This document shows, one piece after another, positions 16,452 to 24,171 of a stretch of DNA of 32,934 nt. The position numbers and the translations under genes are program-made. The notes beneath the pieces were generated by a model. It was not told the DNA's origin. It searched no databases and worked only from the letters and a program-made list of their open reading frames with translations. Source of the DNA: Pseudomaricurvus alkylphenolicus (GTDB lineage: Bacteria; Pseudomonadota; Gammaproteobacteria; Pseudomonadales; Cellvibrionaceae); the NCBI RefSeq assembly GCF_011683955.1, contig NZ_JAAQPI010000035.1:1-32934 (forward strand). The letters are read 5' to 3'. Within the stretch, counting starts at the first letter, position 1, and each line of letters begins with the position of its first letter.

Positions 16452-17243
16452 TTACAAAAGGGCGCGCACAAACTCGCCGCCTTTCATAATCATCGAGAAG
16501 TTCTCGTCCGGCTTGGTCATGACATGGATATCTTCCAGCGGGTTTTTGTCGATGGCGATAATGTCTGCGAAAGCGCCCGGTGCGATACAACCGACCATAC
16601 CGTCTTTTTTCATGATTTCCGCATTGATGCTGGTGGCAGAACGCAGCTGGTCGATGGGTTTAACGATATCTGCGCGGAATTCAAATTCGCGATTCTGCAC
16701 TTTGCGCAATTCGTTGCGGCAGAATTTGCGTACCTCATCAACACCGTCAACCACTTCGGAGAAAGTCGAGTTGGCGGCGCAACCACAAATATCATCGGCC
16801 GCATCCGATGGACGCATATCGCCGTGACCACCGGTTTGTGACAGGGCCTTGCCGCCATGATAAAAGCGCGGCCCTTCCATTAGCCCCTGGTTAATGGCCA
16901 ACTGCAGGCCAATTTCACCACCGGCGGGGTCACGTACCGTGGTATAGCCGCGATGCAATGTACCCTTTAGCAGCCGCGCGGCGTGAGCCACTTTCATCGG
17001 CATGGTCATGGTGTCGAGCTTGTGCATATTAAAGGTGATGGAGTAAGCATGGAAATGCAGGTCCAACAAGCCCGGCATCACAAACCGCCCGCCCATATCG
17101 ATGACACCGGCATCACTCAGGGATACATCACCGGTTGTGACTTCACGGATCAAGTCGTTCTCGATCACAATGCTGCCGTTTTCAATCAGTTCTTCGTTGC
17201 TGCCATCGAAGATAGTGCAGTTTTTTAAGATATTGATAGTCAT
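16452..17243 (-). pseudogene. Amidohydrolase with large in-frame internal deletion
   Basis: 263-residue open frame related to the complete amidohydrolase at 8087-9337. Matching parts: HxH at H63/H65 (LLDLHFHAY), SQTGGHGDMR, VDGVDEVR, and the C-terminal EFEFRADI..SATSINAEI...APGAFADIIAIDKNPLEDI. The frame jumps from NELRKV (about residue 182) straight to QNREFEF, so about 145 residues present in the relative are absent, including the Lys, both later His ligands and the active-site Asp. The frame is preserved but an active barrel is not possible. The join is near 16690-16703. It belongs to a minus-strand operon with gamma-glutamyltransferase and the POT transporter. Confidence 0.85.
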
Positions 17244-17273
17244 GTCAATTCTCTTTCGCTCCCAGCTGTTAGG

Positions 17274-17546
17274 TCACTGTTTTTCCAAAGACTGCTTTAA
17301 CTCCAGCATCACCTTGTCCAAATACTGCTGCGCGCCTTTTTGGCCGCTGCTTATGTAATTAGCAATTTGCTGCTGAGGGTTAGCCCCCTCGGGTGCAGGA
17401 ATATACAACTGCGTATAGGCGTCGAGACTATATTTAACGCCTGACTCTGTAGAGGTCAGGTAATAGCTGGCATTAACGGTCATCCCTTTGAATGGCGGTG
17501 CCAGGTAGGTAGCAAACAGTGAGAAGCGTTTGTTCTGCTCATCCAT
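17274..17546 (-). pseudogene. Probable 5'-truncated gene, possibly the C-terminal end of an SRPBCC-like protein
   Basis: 90-codon frame between two operon genes. The product (SLFATYLAPPFKGMTVNASYYL.., then IPAPEG and an amphipathic C-terminal helix GAQQYLDKVMLELKQSLEK) reads like the last strands and long C-terminal helix of an SRPBCC/polyketide-cyclase-like fold. This is an impression, not a match. The same frame stays open and plausible (YERIAKITE) upstream of the ATG up to the stop of gamma-glutamyltransferase, and no ribosome site precedes the ATG, so the 5' part seems to have been lost. It could still be a short real gene. Confidence 0.4.
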
Positions 17547-17575
17547 TTCGGTAATTTTTGCGATACGCTCATACT

Positions 17576-19327
17576 TTACAATGCAAATGCCTGGGCACTG
17601 CGCCTTGGGTCACCACAAGCGTGAGCCAGACCACTTTCATCAAAATAGATGCCGTCGAAGGAGCCATTTGACCAATTCCACGGGTTTTGCAACTGGTACT
17701 TAGCATCGTGCTTATTCAGGTAATCGAGCACTGACTTGTCCATATGCCCTTCAACGAAGAAGGCGCCCGGCACCTTTGCCCCCCAGGCACTGCCGAATCG
17801 CGGTTGATGGACGGCCTCTTCAATGTTCATGTCGAAGTCCAGCAGGCTGGTGCTCACTTGTACAATATTTTCTACCAGTCCGACACTCGGCGAACCCGAC
17901 ATCAATACGGGCTTGCCATTTTTAGTAAACAGGTTTGGTCCAATTCGGGCTTTAATCCGCTCGCCGGGTTTGGGAATACCGGAACCGTAATGGGCGGAGG
18001 CGGCACAAATATTAATGCCGTCAACAAACAGGCCGTTGCTCCAGGGCCATGACATACAGGAGTGCAATACGGTGGCTACGTTGCCCTCGGCATCGGTGAC
18101 GGTGAGATGATTGGAACCCGGTGGTGGTGGCGCTACCGTATCCATCTCCGAGGCGAGACTGGCAATGCCCCGTTTACGCAATTCGCTCAAGCGCTCTTCG
18201 GCCAATTCCATCGACATAATACGCTCGATATTGGGGCGATTATTCTGATAGTGCCAACCCATGGCCTGCTCCGTCACCAGGTCGATGGTACGACGCATGG
18301 TCAGCAGGGTTTCACCGGACTGGGACGCGGGGCCCATGGACTTCAGGTCCAACAGCGAAAGTACATTGAAAATCTCACCCAGGAACTGACCACCAAAATC
18401 TGGATAAGGTGCCCCGAAATAATCATACTCGCGATACCGAGTGCGAGCAGCGTCCTGCCACATGGGTTTATAGGCCGCAAAATCTTCCGGCGTCACCCAA
18501 CCGCCGTTTTCCTGCACCAACTTGGAGAATTTTTCGGCAAAAGCACCGTGATAGAAGTAGTCGTTGCCCTCTTCTACCAACCGCTCCAACAGATCCGCCG
18601 CACGCTTTTGATAAAGCTTTTCACCCACGTTGGGAATATTGGTGCCATTGGGCATAAAAATTTCCCGACCGGCTTCGGTGCGGCACAGGTGGCTCATTTC
18701 GGCAAACATTTCCCCCCAGAGGAAGGGGTGAATTTCAAAGCCGTTGCGGGCATAGTCAATGGCCGGCGCCACCAGGCGTTTTTTCGGCAGAGTGCCGTAC
18801 ACCTTCAACGCCTCTTCCACCCCGGCCCAGAACCCGGGTACGGTCACACCGCGACCATCATTCATCATCTCAACGGCGTTTTTGTTCCACTCGTCTTGAT
18901 TCACCGGTAGATTGAGCGGTGCATTGTTACTGCAGTTGAGGTAGCTAACCTTGCCGGTTTTGGCCTCGTAGTAGAGCATGGACCAGACCCCGGTGAGGGT
19001 AGTCATATGGGGCTCAACAACACTTTGCGCGATAGAGGCGGCCACTATGGCATCTACGGCATTACCACCGTCACTCATGACATCCAGCGCCGCCTGAGTG
19101 ACTAATGGGTGAGTTGATACTGCCAGGCCCTTGCGACCGGAAGCCGGCTGTTTGCGACCGAAATCTGCCATGGCGACCAGTTGCTGGCGCTTCTTGTCAC
19201 TCAGTATGCCACCCGCCGTAGGCCTAACGGCACCAGCAGGAGCCGCAGTGGCACAACCCGATAGTCCGGTGGTGGATGCCAGTGCCACTCCCGCCGCCAG
19301 ACTTCCCATAAATTCACGTCTACGCAT
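17576..19327 (-). CDS. Gamma-glutamyltransferase family protein
   Basis: 583-residue Ntn-hydrolase precursor. The N-terminus has both a twin-arginine-like RRREFM start and a lipobox (LSGC, Cys25), so export as a lipoprotein is likely. Family landmarks: HPLVTQAALDVMSDGGNAVDAIVAA near 73-97 and the C-terminal GSPSVG (478-483) of the oxyanion region. At the processing site the usual TTHxSV is SNHLTV (S405 in place of the nucleophilic Thr), followed by the standard TDAEGNVAT. Such enzymes cleave gamma-glutamyl bonds as in glutathione. GGGAG precedes the ATG. First gene of the minus-strand cluster containing the amidohydrolase, POT and HbpS genes, consistent with peptide or conjugate use. Confidence 0.88.
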   Translation of the reverse strand: MRRREFMGSLAAGVALASTTGLSGCATAAPAGAVRPTAGGILSDKKRQQLVAMADFGRKQPASGRKGLAVSTHPLVTQAALDVMSDGGNAVDAIVAASIAQSVVEPHMTTLTGVWSMLYYEAKTGKVSYLNCSNNAPLNLPVNQDEWNKNAVEMMNDGRGVTVPGFWAGVEEALKVYGTLPKKRLVAPAIDYARNGFEIHPFLWGEMFAEMSHLCRTEAGREIFMPNGTNIPNVGEKLYQKRAADLLERLVEEGNDYFYHGAFAEKFSKLVQENGGWVTPEDFAAYKPMWQDAARTRYREYDYFGAPYPDFGGQFLGEIFNVLSLLDLKSMGPASQSGETLLTMRRTIDLVTEQAMGWHYQNNRPNIERIMSMELAEERLSELRKRGIASLASEMDTVAPPPPGSNHLTVTDAEGNVATVLHSCMSWPWSNGLFVDGINICAASAHYGSGIPKPGERIKARIGPNLFTKNGKPVLMSGSPSVGLVENIVQVSTSLLDFDMNIEEAVHQPRFGSAWGAKVPGAFFVEGHMDKSVLDYLNKHDAKYQLQNPWNWSNGSFDGIYFDESGLAHACGDPRRSAQAFAL

Positions 19328-19355
19328 TACATCGCTCCCGCTCTTATAAGCCAGC

Positions 19356-19367
19356 TAGTTTAAACTA
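19356..19367. promoter_or_regulatory. Palindrome upstream of gamma-glutamyltransferase
   Basis: The perfect 12-bp palindrome TAGTTTAAACTA lies about 30 bp upstream of the start codon at 19327, and an inverted repeat AATCA-GT-TGATT follows at about 19375-19386. A half-site AATTGGT is at 19419-19425. Candidate operators; no well-spaced promoter was recognised with them. Confidence 0.35.
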
Positions 19368-19622
19368 ACATTAAATCAGTTGATTGAAAATCTAGCCTAT
19401 CAAAAAAGGGGGTAGATTAATTGGTTGATCCGCACTATTTGGAGGGCAGATGACACTATTCCAGTACAACTGAGCATCAAAAAAACCTCGACGCGAGAAA
19501 GTGCTGATTGCCCACCTAATAGTGTCTATTGGCACAACTTTATCACTCCACATCCATTAGGATATTTACTTACACTTCGCTCCATTACGACGCCAATTAC
19601 GAACAGCAAAAAAAGAGTTATT

Positions 19623-20030
19623 GTGTTAAGGAAATTGCTTAAAAAGCATTACAAAATCGGCCTGATAGGCGGCACTCTCTACGCCTCCTGGGCACTGTGG
19701 CATAACTGGCCCGCGGGCCCGTCCCTGGCCCTGGTGGCGGCAGCCACCCAGTTCGCCCTGAGCTTCTCGCTGGCCGTGACCTTCTCCGCCTATATCCAAT
19801 GGTTATTTGATATTGGCTCTAGCGCGCTCTCGAAGTTTCTCAATGTGGTTGTGGGAACCAACCTCACTGCCCTGGGGTTATTGGTTGGTGTTCACAAAAT
19901 AATGGGCACGGCTGCCATTCTCGTGACCATTGCACCCAATATGGTGATGGCCTTGCTGGGCTCAGTGGCATTCTATTTTCAGGCACAGAGAGCAACGAGA
20001 GAGCTCGAAAACCAAACCCAGGATGGGTAG
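19623..20030 (+). CDS. Small inner-membrane protein of unknown function
   Basis: 136-residue protein if started at the GTG at 19623, which has AAGAG five bases upstream; the open frame extends back to 19425, but those 66 residues look unlike coding sequence. A basic cap (LRKLLKKHYKIG) is followed by about four hydrophobic segments: GLIGGTLYASWALW, LALVAAATQFALSFSLAVTF, LNVVVGTNLTALGLLVGV and AAILVTIAPNMVMALLGSVAFY, and a polar tail. I do not recognise the family. It is a lone plus-strand gene between two minus-strand clusters, ending before the hairpin and bidirectional terminator at 20149-20286. Confidence 0.6.
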   Translation: MLRKLLKKHYKIGLIGGTLYASWALWHNWPAGPSLALVAAATQFALSFSLAVTFSAYIQWLFDIGSSALSKFLNVVVGTNLTALGLLVGVHKIMGTAAILVTIAPNMVMALLGSVAFYFQAQRATRELENQTQDG

Positions 20031-20148
20031 ATTACTACAACCAATAGCAAAAGGTAGACCATGCAGTTTGTGATTCAAATTCGGCGGGTAGTGGAGAGGT
20101 GAACTATACTCGCTCTAATTAAGGGAGTATTCGATAATGTATTAGGAT

Positions 20149-20226
20149 ACTAGAGTTTAGAGCGAACCGAATCAAAAGGGCTGGAATTACCCCGCCTGAC
20201 GGCCTCAGTTCGCTCTAAACTCTAGT
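20149..20226. repeat. Long perfect inverted repeat, intergenic
   Basis: ACTAGAGTTTAGAGCGAAC (20149-20167) is repeated perfectly inverted at 20208-20226 around a 40-bp centre. A 19-bp perfect stem with a 40-nt loop is too open for a simple terminator. There is no T-run. It lies in the 268-bp gap between two convergent genes. It may be a mobile-element relic or a recombination site. Confidence 0.6.
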
Positions 20227-20256
20227 TCTAAAGAATTCAAGAGGTTAACGAAACAT

Positions 20257-20286
20257 AAAAAACCGGTAGAGAGCTGCCGGTTTTTT
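20257..20286. terminator. Bidirectional rho-independent terminator
   Basis: AAAAAACCGG (20257-20266) pairs with CCGGTTTTTT (20277-20286), and the inner bases GTAG/CTGC extend the stem around an AGAG loop. Both strands give a GC stem followed by six T, so it serves the membrane-protein gene on the plus strand and the amidohydrolase ending at 20299 on the minus strand. Confidence 0.9.
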
Positions 20287-20298
20287 GAGAGTAAGTTA

Positions 20299-21627
20299 TT
20301 AGTGGTGTCGTACAATGCTGCCGCCCTTCATAACAAAATTGACGTCTTCAATATTCGTCATCTTATCAATGGGGCTTTTGGGCGTTGCCACTATATCCGC
20401 TTGTTTACCAACTTTAAGGCTGCCAATCTGATCGTCGAGCCCCAGCATCTCGGCACTGGTGATGGTACCGGCCTGGAGCACATACCAGTTGTCGTTGAGG
20501 CGACGATTCATGGCATCAAACTCCTTGATCGCCTGCTCGATCGGGAAAATACAATCGGAGCCCAGCGCCATTTTCACACCGTATTTATAGGCCATTTCAG
20601 CGGATTTCTGGTGTTTGGTTTCCACCAACCTGGCTTTGGCCAGGTTATCAGCAGTGATACCGCCATTTTCACCCATCTCCAGAATCCAGTCCAGCACATG
20701 GAAGGTTGGAATATAGTAGGTGCCTTTTTTCGCCATCAGCTTGGCGGTTTTTTCGCTCATCATTGTGGCGTGTTCGATGGAGTCGAAGCCCGCTTTCACC
20801 GCCGCATAAACACCGGCATCACCGTGGGCGTGGGCGGTGATTTTTTTCTTGTGGCGGTGTGCCTCTTCCACCATCACCCGGAATTCTTCTTCACTGTATG
20901 CCGATACTTCCGGATCGTCGTGCTGGCTCATAACGCCACCGGAGGCCATGACCTTGATCCAGTCGCCACCGTATTTGAATTCTTTGCGAATGGCTTTGCG
21001 GATTTCATCCACACCATCAACAATCATCGGCCCCTGCACCTTAGGGCCATCCGGCGCAAAGGAATTAAAGTCTGCGTGACCGCCGAGCGCGGAGAGATAG
21101 TGCGGCGCCACCAGCATACGCGGTCCCATAAACTCACCGCGATTGATGGCATTGCGGATTTCGATATTGGCGTACTGGTAGTCCATATCACCGGGAATGC
21201 GGACGGTGGTAAAGCCCATCTTTAGCAATTCCTGACTCAACCGCAGCCCCTGGAGAGCGTTGAAAGCGCTGGATTGGGTGGTGCCCAATACGTCTACCGT
21301 ACCCTGAGAGCTCTGGGTAAACAGATGCACGTGCATATCCATTAACCCCGGCATGCACACCTGATTGGACAGGTCTATTTTTTTAGCGTCCGCAGGTGCA
21401 TTAACACTGGCACCCAGCTCGACGATAACATCGTTTTTCACCAAAATGTGCTGGTTGCTCAGGGTTTTCTTTTTCTCGACATCCAGCAACTTGCCGCAGT
21501 GAATATCCTGATAGCGATCGGGGCCAACATGAGCGGGCGCCGCAGGGGAACCCCACACAGGTGCCAACATCAGTGCGGTTGATAGCCCCGCCACGAGTCG
21601 CGTCAATATCATTTTTTTTGCTTTCAT
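20299..21627 (-). CDS. Exported amidohydrolase (imidazolonepropionase/prolidase-like)
   Basis: 442-residue enzyme with a signal peptide (about residues 1-27, LMLAPVWG-SPA), so probably periplasmic. All metal-site elements are present: H99/H101 in LMDMHVHLF, Lys in GGDWIKVMASGGV, His in ITAHAHGD, His in SIEHATMM and Asp in MALGSDCIF. QxxGGHADF occupies the position of GGHGD in the cytoplasmic relatives. GAGAG precedes the ATG. The gene begins 61 bp after the Nramp-like transporter and ends at the bidirectional terminator, so the two form a simple operon. It likely hydrolyses a dipeptide- or amide-type compound before uptake. Identity of the substrate is not predictable. Confidence 0.9.
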   Translation of the reverse strand: MKAKKMILTRLVAGLSTALMLAPVWGSPAAPAHVGPDRYQDIHCGKLLDVEKKKTLSNQHILVKNDVIVELGASVNAPADAKKIDLSNQVCMPGLMDMHVHLFTQSSQGTVDVLGTTQSSAFNALQGLRLSQELLKMGFTTVRIPGDMDYQYANIEIRNAINRGEFMGPRMLVAPHYLSALGGHADFNSFAPDGPKVQGPMIVDGVDEIRKAIRKEFKYGGDWIKVMASGGVMSQHDDPEVSAYSEEEFRVMVEEAHRHKKKITAHAHGDAGVYAAVKAGFDSIEHATMMSEKTAKLMAKKGTYYIPTFHVLDWILEMGENGGITADNLAKARLVETKHQKSAEMAYKYGVKMALGSDCIFPIEQAIKEFDAMNRRLNDNWYVLQAGTITSAEMLGLDDQIGSLKVGKQADIVATPKSPIDKMTNIEDVNFVMKGGSIVRHH

Positions 21628-21688
21628 TGCTTCTCTCTCTCGGTAAAACGGTTATGCCACTGACCGCGAACGGCAACGCCCGCGAAAG

Positions 21689-22999
21689 TCAGATTAACCA
21701 GAACTTCAAATATAAATACCCGAACGCAAACCCTGCCATCATGGCAATGGAAAATTTGCTGAAGAGTCTGAACTTCACACCGGGCTGACACGCCATCGGC
21801 ACGTTATCAGCCGTGATCGCTTTGTGGTTAAGGTAAGCAATCAACGGCGCGGTAATAAACGCCACTGTCGCGGCCATATCGATCAAGCCGGTTAAAGACG
21901 TCAGGAAAAACTGGTAGGTCAGGGCTGCTCCCATCGCCATCAAGGCCAGAACCCCCAGGTAGAAGGGATCGGTTTCACTGAGCTGATGGTCATCCTGCGC
22001 CTCGGGAATATCCTGCCAGCGACGGTAGAGGGATGACAAGGTGCGCGGAAAAGCATCCATCAAGGCCAGCAGGCTGGAGTAGATAATCGCCAGCGCCGCC
22101 AGGCCAATAACCGGCCCCGTGCTACTGCCAAACACCGCTTGATAAAGACTGATCAGCTGTGCCGAAAAAGCCGCTGACCCCGATTGCAGCTCAATGCTCT
22201 TGCCGTGCATCAGGCCTGCTCCCAGCAGCAGAAAACAAATGGCCAACACCAGTGTGCCGCCAAAACCCAGGTTAAAATCGAATCGGCTTTGCTTCAACGT
22301 CGGAGCCTGTTCGCTACTTTCCGATTTAGCCTTGGCCCACAGGGATTGCCACACAGAGGCATCCAGTGGCACCGGCATCCAGCCGATCAAGGCGGCGATA
22401 AACAGCAATCCGGCGATATCCAACTCGGTTGGCAACAGCTGCACACCCTGCCCCCAAGGAATCTCGGGAATCACTGTCGCGGTAGCCACCAGGGTACACA
22501 CCATCATTAGCAGCACCAGCGCTTTGATCACCCGCTCCAGCGTCTGATAATGCCCCACCACCAGCAGCGCGGCGGTGGCGCCGATCAAGCCCAATGCCAG
22601 CCAATGCGCCGGGATAGACAAAGCGAATACCACCTTGATCAGACCCGCAGACATCAAGGCCAGGGCTGAGACGGCAAACAACAATGTACTCAAGGTAATA
22701 AAGAAGTAAACGCACAATACCCACCGCCCCTGGCGGCGGTAGGCCTCCAACAAGGTATTGCCCGTGGACGGGAAGTAGTCACTGGCAAAACGAAAGGCCG
22801 GGTATTTGATAATATTGGCCAATACGATAATAGCCAATAACGCCAAGCCATACAGAGCCCCGGCACGGGTGGACTGCACCAGGTGGGATGTGCCGACACT
22901 GGTTGCCGCAAACAGCAATCCCGGCCCCAGGACACTTAACTGGCCCCACCAGGGCGATTCTTCCGTAGTTACGGATTGCAGGGGTTGATCGCTTTTCAT
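21689..22999 (-). CDS. Nramp-superfamily membrane transporter, non-canonical
   Basis: 436-residue polytopic inner-membrane protein with about 11 hydrophobic helices. LGPGLLFAATSVGTSHLVQSTRAGALYG at about residues 28-55 aligns with helix 1 of Nramp/MntH, but the DPGN metal motif is replaced (TSVGTS). In helix 6 the MPH motif is replaced by MPVPLDASVW (about 213-222). The protein is therefore in the LeuT-fold Nramp group but unlikely to be a standard Mn/Fe importer; related branches carry other substrates. It precedes the exported amidohydrolase in the same operon, so it may take up that enzyme's product. Ribosome site is weak (AGAG at -14). Confidence 0.8.
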   Translation of the reverse strand: MKSDQPLQSVTTEESPWWGQLSVLGPGLLFAATSVGTSHLVQSTRAGALYGLALLAIIVLANIIKYPAFRFASDYFPSTGNTLLEAYRRQGRWVLCVYFFITLSTLLFAVSALALMSAGLIKVVFALSIPAHWLALGLIGATAALLVVGHYQTLERVIKALVLLMMVCTLVATATVIPEIPWGQGVQLLPTELDIAGLLFIAALIGWMPVPLDASVWQSLWAKAKSESSEQAPTLKQSRFDFNLGFGGTLVLAICFLLLGAGLMHGKSIELQSGSAAFSAQLISLYQAVFGSSTGPVIGLAALAIIYSSLLALMDAFPRTLSSLYRRWQDIPEAQDDHQLSETDPFYLGVLALMAMGAALTYQFFLTSLTGLIDMAATVAFITAPLIAYLNHKAITADNVPMACQPGVKFRLFSKFSIAMMAGFAFGYLYLKFWLI

Positions 23000-23382
23000 A
23001 GGGCGTTGTCTCTTTGAGTTCAGCTTGTTTCACAGATCATACTTTGGGGGGGCACTGACCTGCTGCTTATTGTTTACACCGCTCGTTTTTACCGGCTTTG
23101 CCGTCATTTGACAATTATTGCCGGTGGCAGCAAGCCGTACCGTACGAGGCAATTTTACGGTTAGACCGCACCAGCCGGGAGTATCAACGCTTGTTCTCTA
23201 TGCCTAAATAAAACGCCCTCCAGGTGACAAATTGGTCCAACCAATTAGCACCTTATTCTTGTATTGAGGAACGCCGGTGGTCTGTTTATAAATCTCCCGC
23301 AAAGCAGAATAATCCAACTGAATTAATCCTGCAAGCTTATGGCCTACAATATATTGCATAGAACCTAACCAGCTGTACGAAA
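23000..23382. other. Gene-free region upstream of the Nramp-like gene
   Basis: 383 bp without a credible gene. It holds the palindrome at 23230-23246, and an imperfect repeat ACCGGC/GCCGGT near 23090-23130 on either side of TTGACA. Otherwise nothing recognisable was seen. Confidence 0.5.
23230..23246. promoter_or_regulatory. GntR/FCD-type operator (PdhR/LldR-like)
   Basis: AATTGGT-CCA-ACCAATT is a perfect inverted repeat with a 3-bp centre and agrees exactly with the known AATTGGTnnnACCAATT pattern bound by PdhR- and LldR-type GntR regulators. It lies 230 bp upstream of the Nramp-like gene start (22999, minus strand) and about 155 bp upstream of the doubtful plus-strand frame at 23401. No regulator of that type other than the one at 12942 is in the window. 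Confidence 0.6.
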
Positions 23383-23400
23383 GTGGCGGTAGTCACCCAT

Positions 23401-23673
23401 ATGGAAACCATCCTCGACACCACCGACTATGCGCGGATCCTGATTGGGGTGCTGCCCGATAAGGCGTCGGAGATCGAAGCTGAGCTTGTCCGCTTGCGGG
23501 ATGGTTATGAGCATATCTTTATCGCGTTGTGTGACCAGCTGCCGGTCAAGAAAACGGTGGACAAGCGATTACTGCGGTTGATGAGCGCCACGCTCGGGTG
23601 CTGCGAGATGATCGCAGCGCAGGCCAGCAAGCGGTATTTCAGTATGCCACCCTGTCCCTCGCCCACGTTATGA
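23401..23673 (+). CDS. Uncertain short open frame
   Basis: 91 codons from ATG (GTG possible at 23383). The product (METILDTTDYARILIGVL.., ELVRLRDGYEHIFIALCDQL) has regular helical character and no signal or membrane segment. I do not recognise it. Its 3' third overlaps, in a different frame, sequence that resembles a regulator fragment (23598-23783), so it may be part of a frame-shifted relic rather than a gene. Confidence 0.25.
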   Translation: METILDTTDYARILIGVLPDKASEIEAELVRLRDGYEHIFIALCDQLPVKKTVDKRLLRLMSATLGCCEMIAAQASKRYFSMPPCPSPTL

Positions 23674-23783
23674 TAGCCCTGCGGTTTTTACTGGGCGATG
23701 AGCACTGGCATCCGCAAGCCGTCCATTTCTCCTTCAGCCCAGTCCGCCAGCCCCAGCATTTTCACCGCTATTTTGAAGAATGA
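23598..23783 (+). pseudogene. Fragment resembling an AraC-type regulator sensor domain
   Basis: The frame encodes FQYATLSLAHVMIALRFLLG followed by WHPQAVHFSFSPVRQ and HFHRYF. The order helix, W-x-P-x-x-VHF, then YF resembles the arabinose-binding-like sensor domain of OruR/ArgR-type AraC proteins, where sequences such as W-x-P-x-x-V-x-F-x-H-x-x-P end in Y-x-x-FF. No start, no DNA-binding domain and a stop right after: a relic if the likeness is real. The intact AraC gene at 24172 has the same domain type. Confidence 0.35.
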
Positions 23784-24171
23784 CTGGATTTGGCTGTTCT
23801 CTGAAGCTGACCGCTGCAATAAAAATGGTCCGTTTTTTGATTTGTGAATTCCGATAATCTCGTTTTAGCGGTCATTGCTCAACGAAAATAATTACTGGTT
23901 TCTCCCTCACCAAAACGCCCGGCGACCACTCCAAAGCTGAAGGATAAGGTCTACCCCTACCCTGGCAGGCACCATACCGCCTTAAATCAATTGGTACCGA
24001 ATTTTTTTTGCTGTCCCTGTGAGGATATTGGCCATGACAGGATCTTTCAGTTCACGATGGAAGATCGGTCGCTTGGGAATCGCGCGGAGGCGAGCTAAGT
24101 GGCGCTTGTTAACGGGTCAGCAGCTTAGCAGACCGACTTTTGCTGACGGGAAAAGGCAGCTCTGGAATTTA
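23784..24171. other. Gene-free, probably degraded region
   Basis: 388 bp without a credible gene. An 8-bp inverted pair TGACCGCT/AGCGGTCA (about 23807 and 23867) and an A/T-rich tract near 24000 are the only visible features. No transposase or tRNA signature was recognised. Confidence 0.4.

Noticed and set aside
18062-18910. 282-codon open frame on the plus strand
   Set aside because: Lies entirely antisense to the gamma-glutamyltransferase gene, whose motifs are clear; composition is that of a complementary-strand shadow.
20149-20226. Integron attC site
   Set aside because: The arms contain GCGAAC/GTTCGC but do not fit the R-site consensus (the pyrimidine triplet before AAC is missing), and no integrase or gene cassette is present.
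20149-20226. Intrinsic terminator
   Set aside because: 40-nt loop, AT-rich stem and no T-run; a proper bidirectional terminator is found at 20257-20286.
20302-21225. 307-codon open frame on the plus strand
   Set aside because: Antisense to the exported amidohydrolase, rich in His and Phe as expected of a shadow; no start context or recognisable domain.
21689-22999. Manganese transporter MntH
   Set aside because: The DPGN and MPH metal-binding motifs are both missing.
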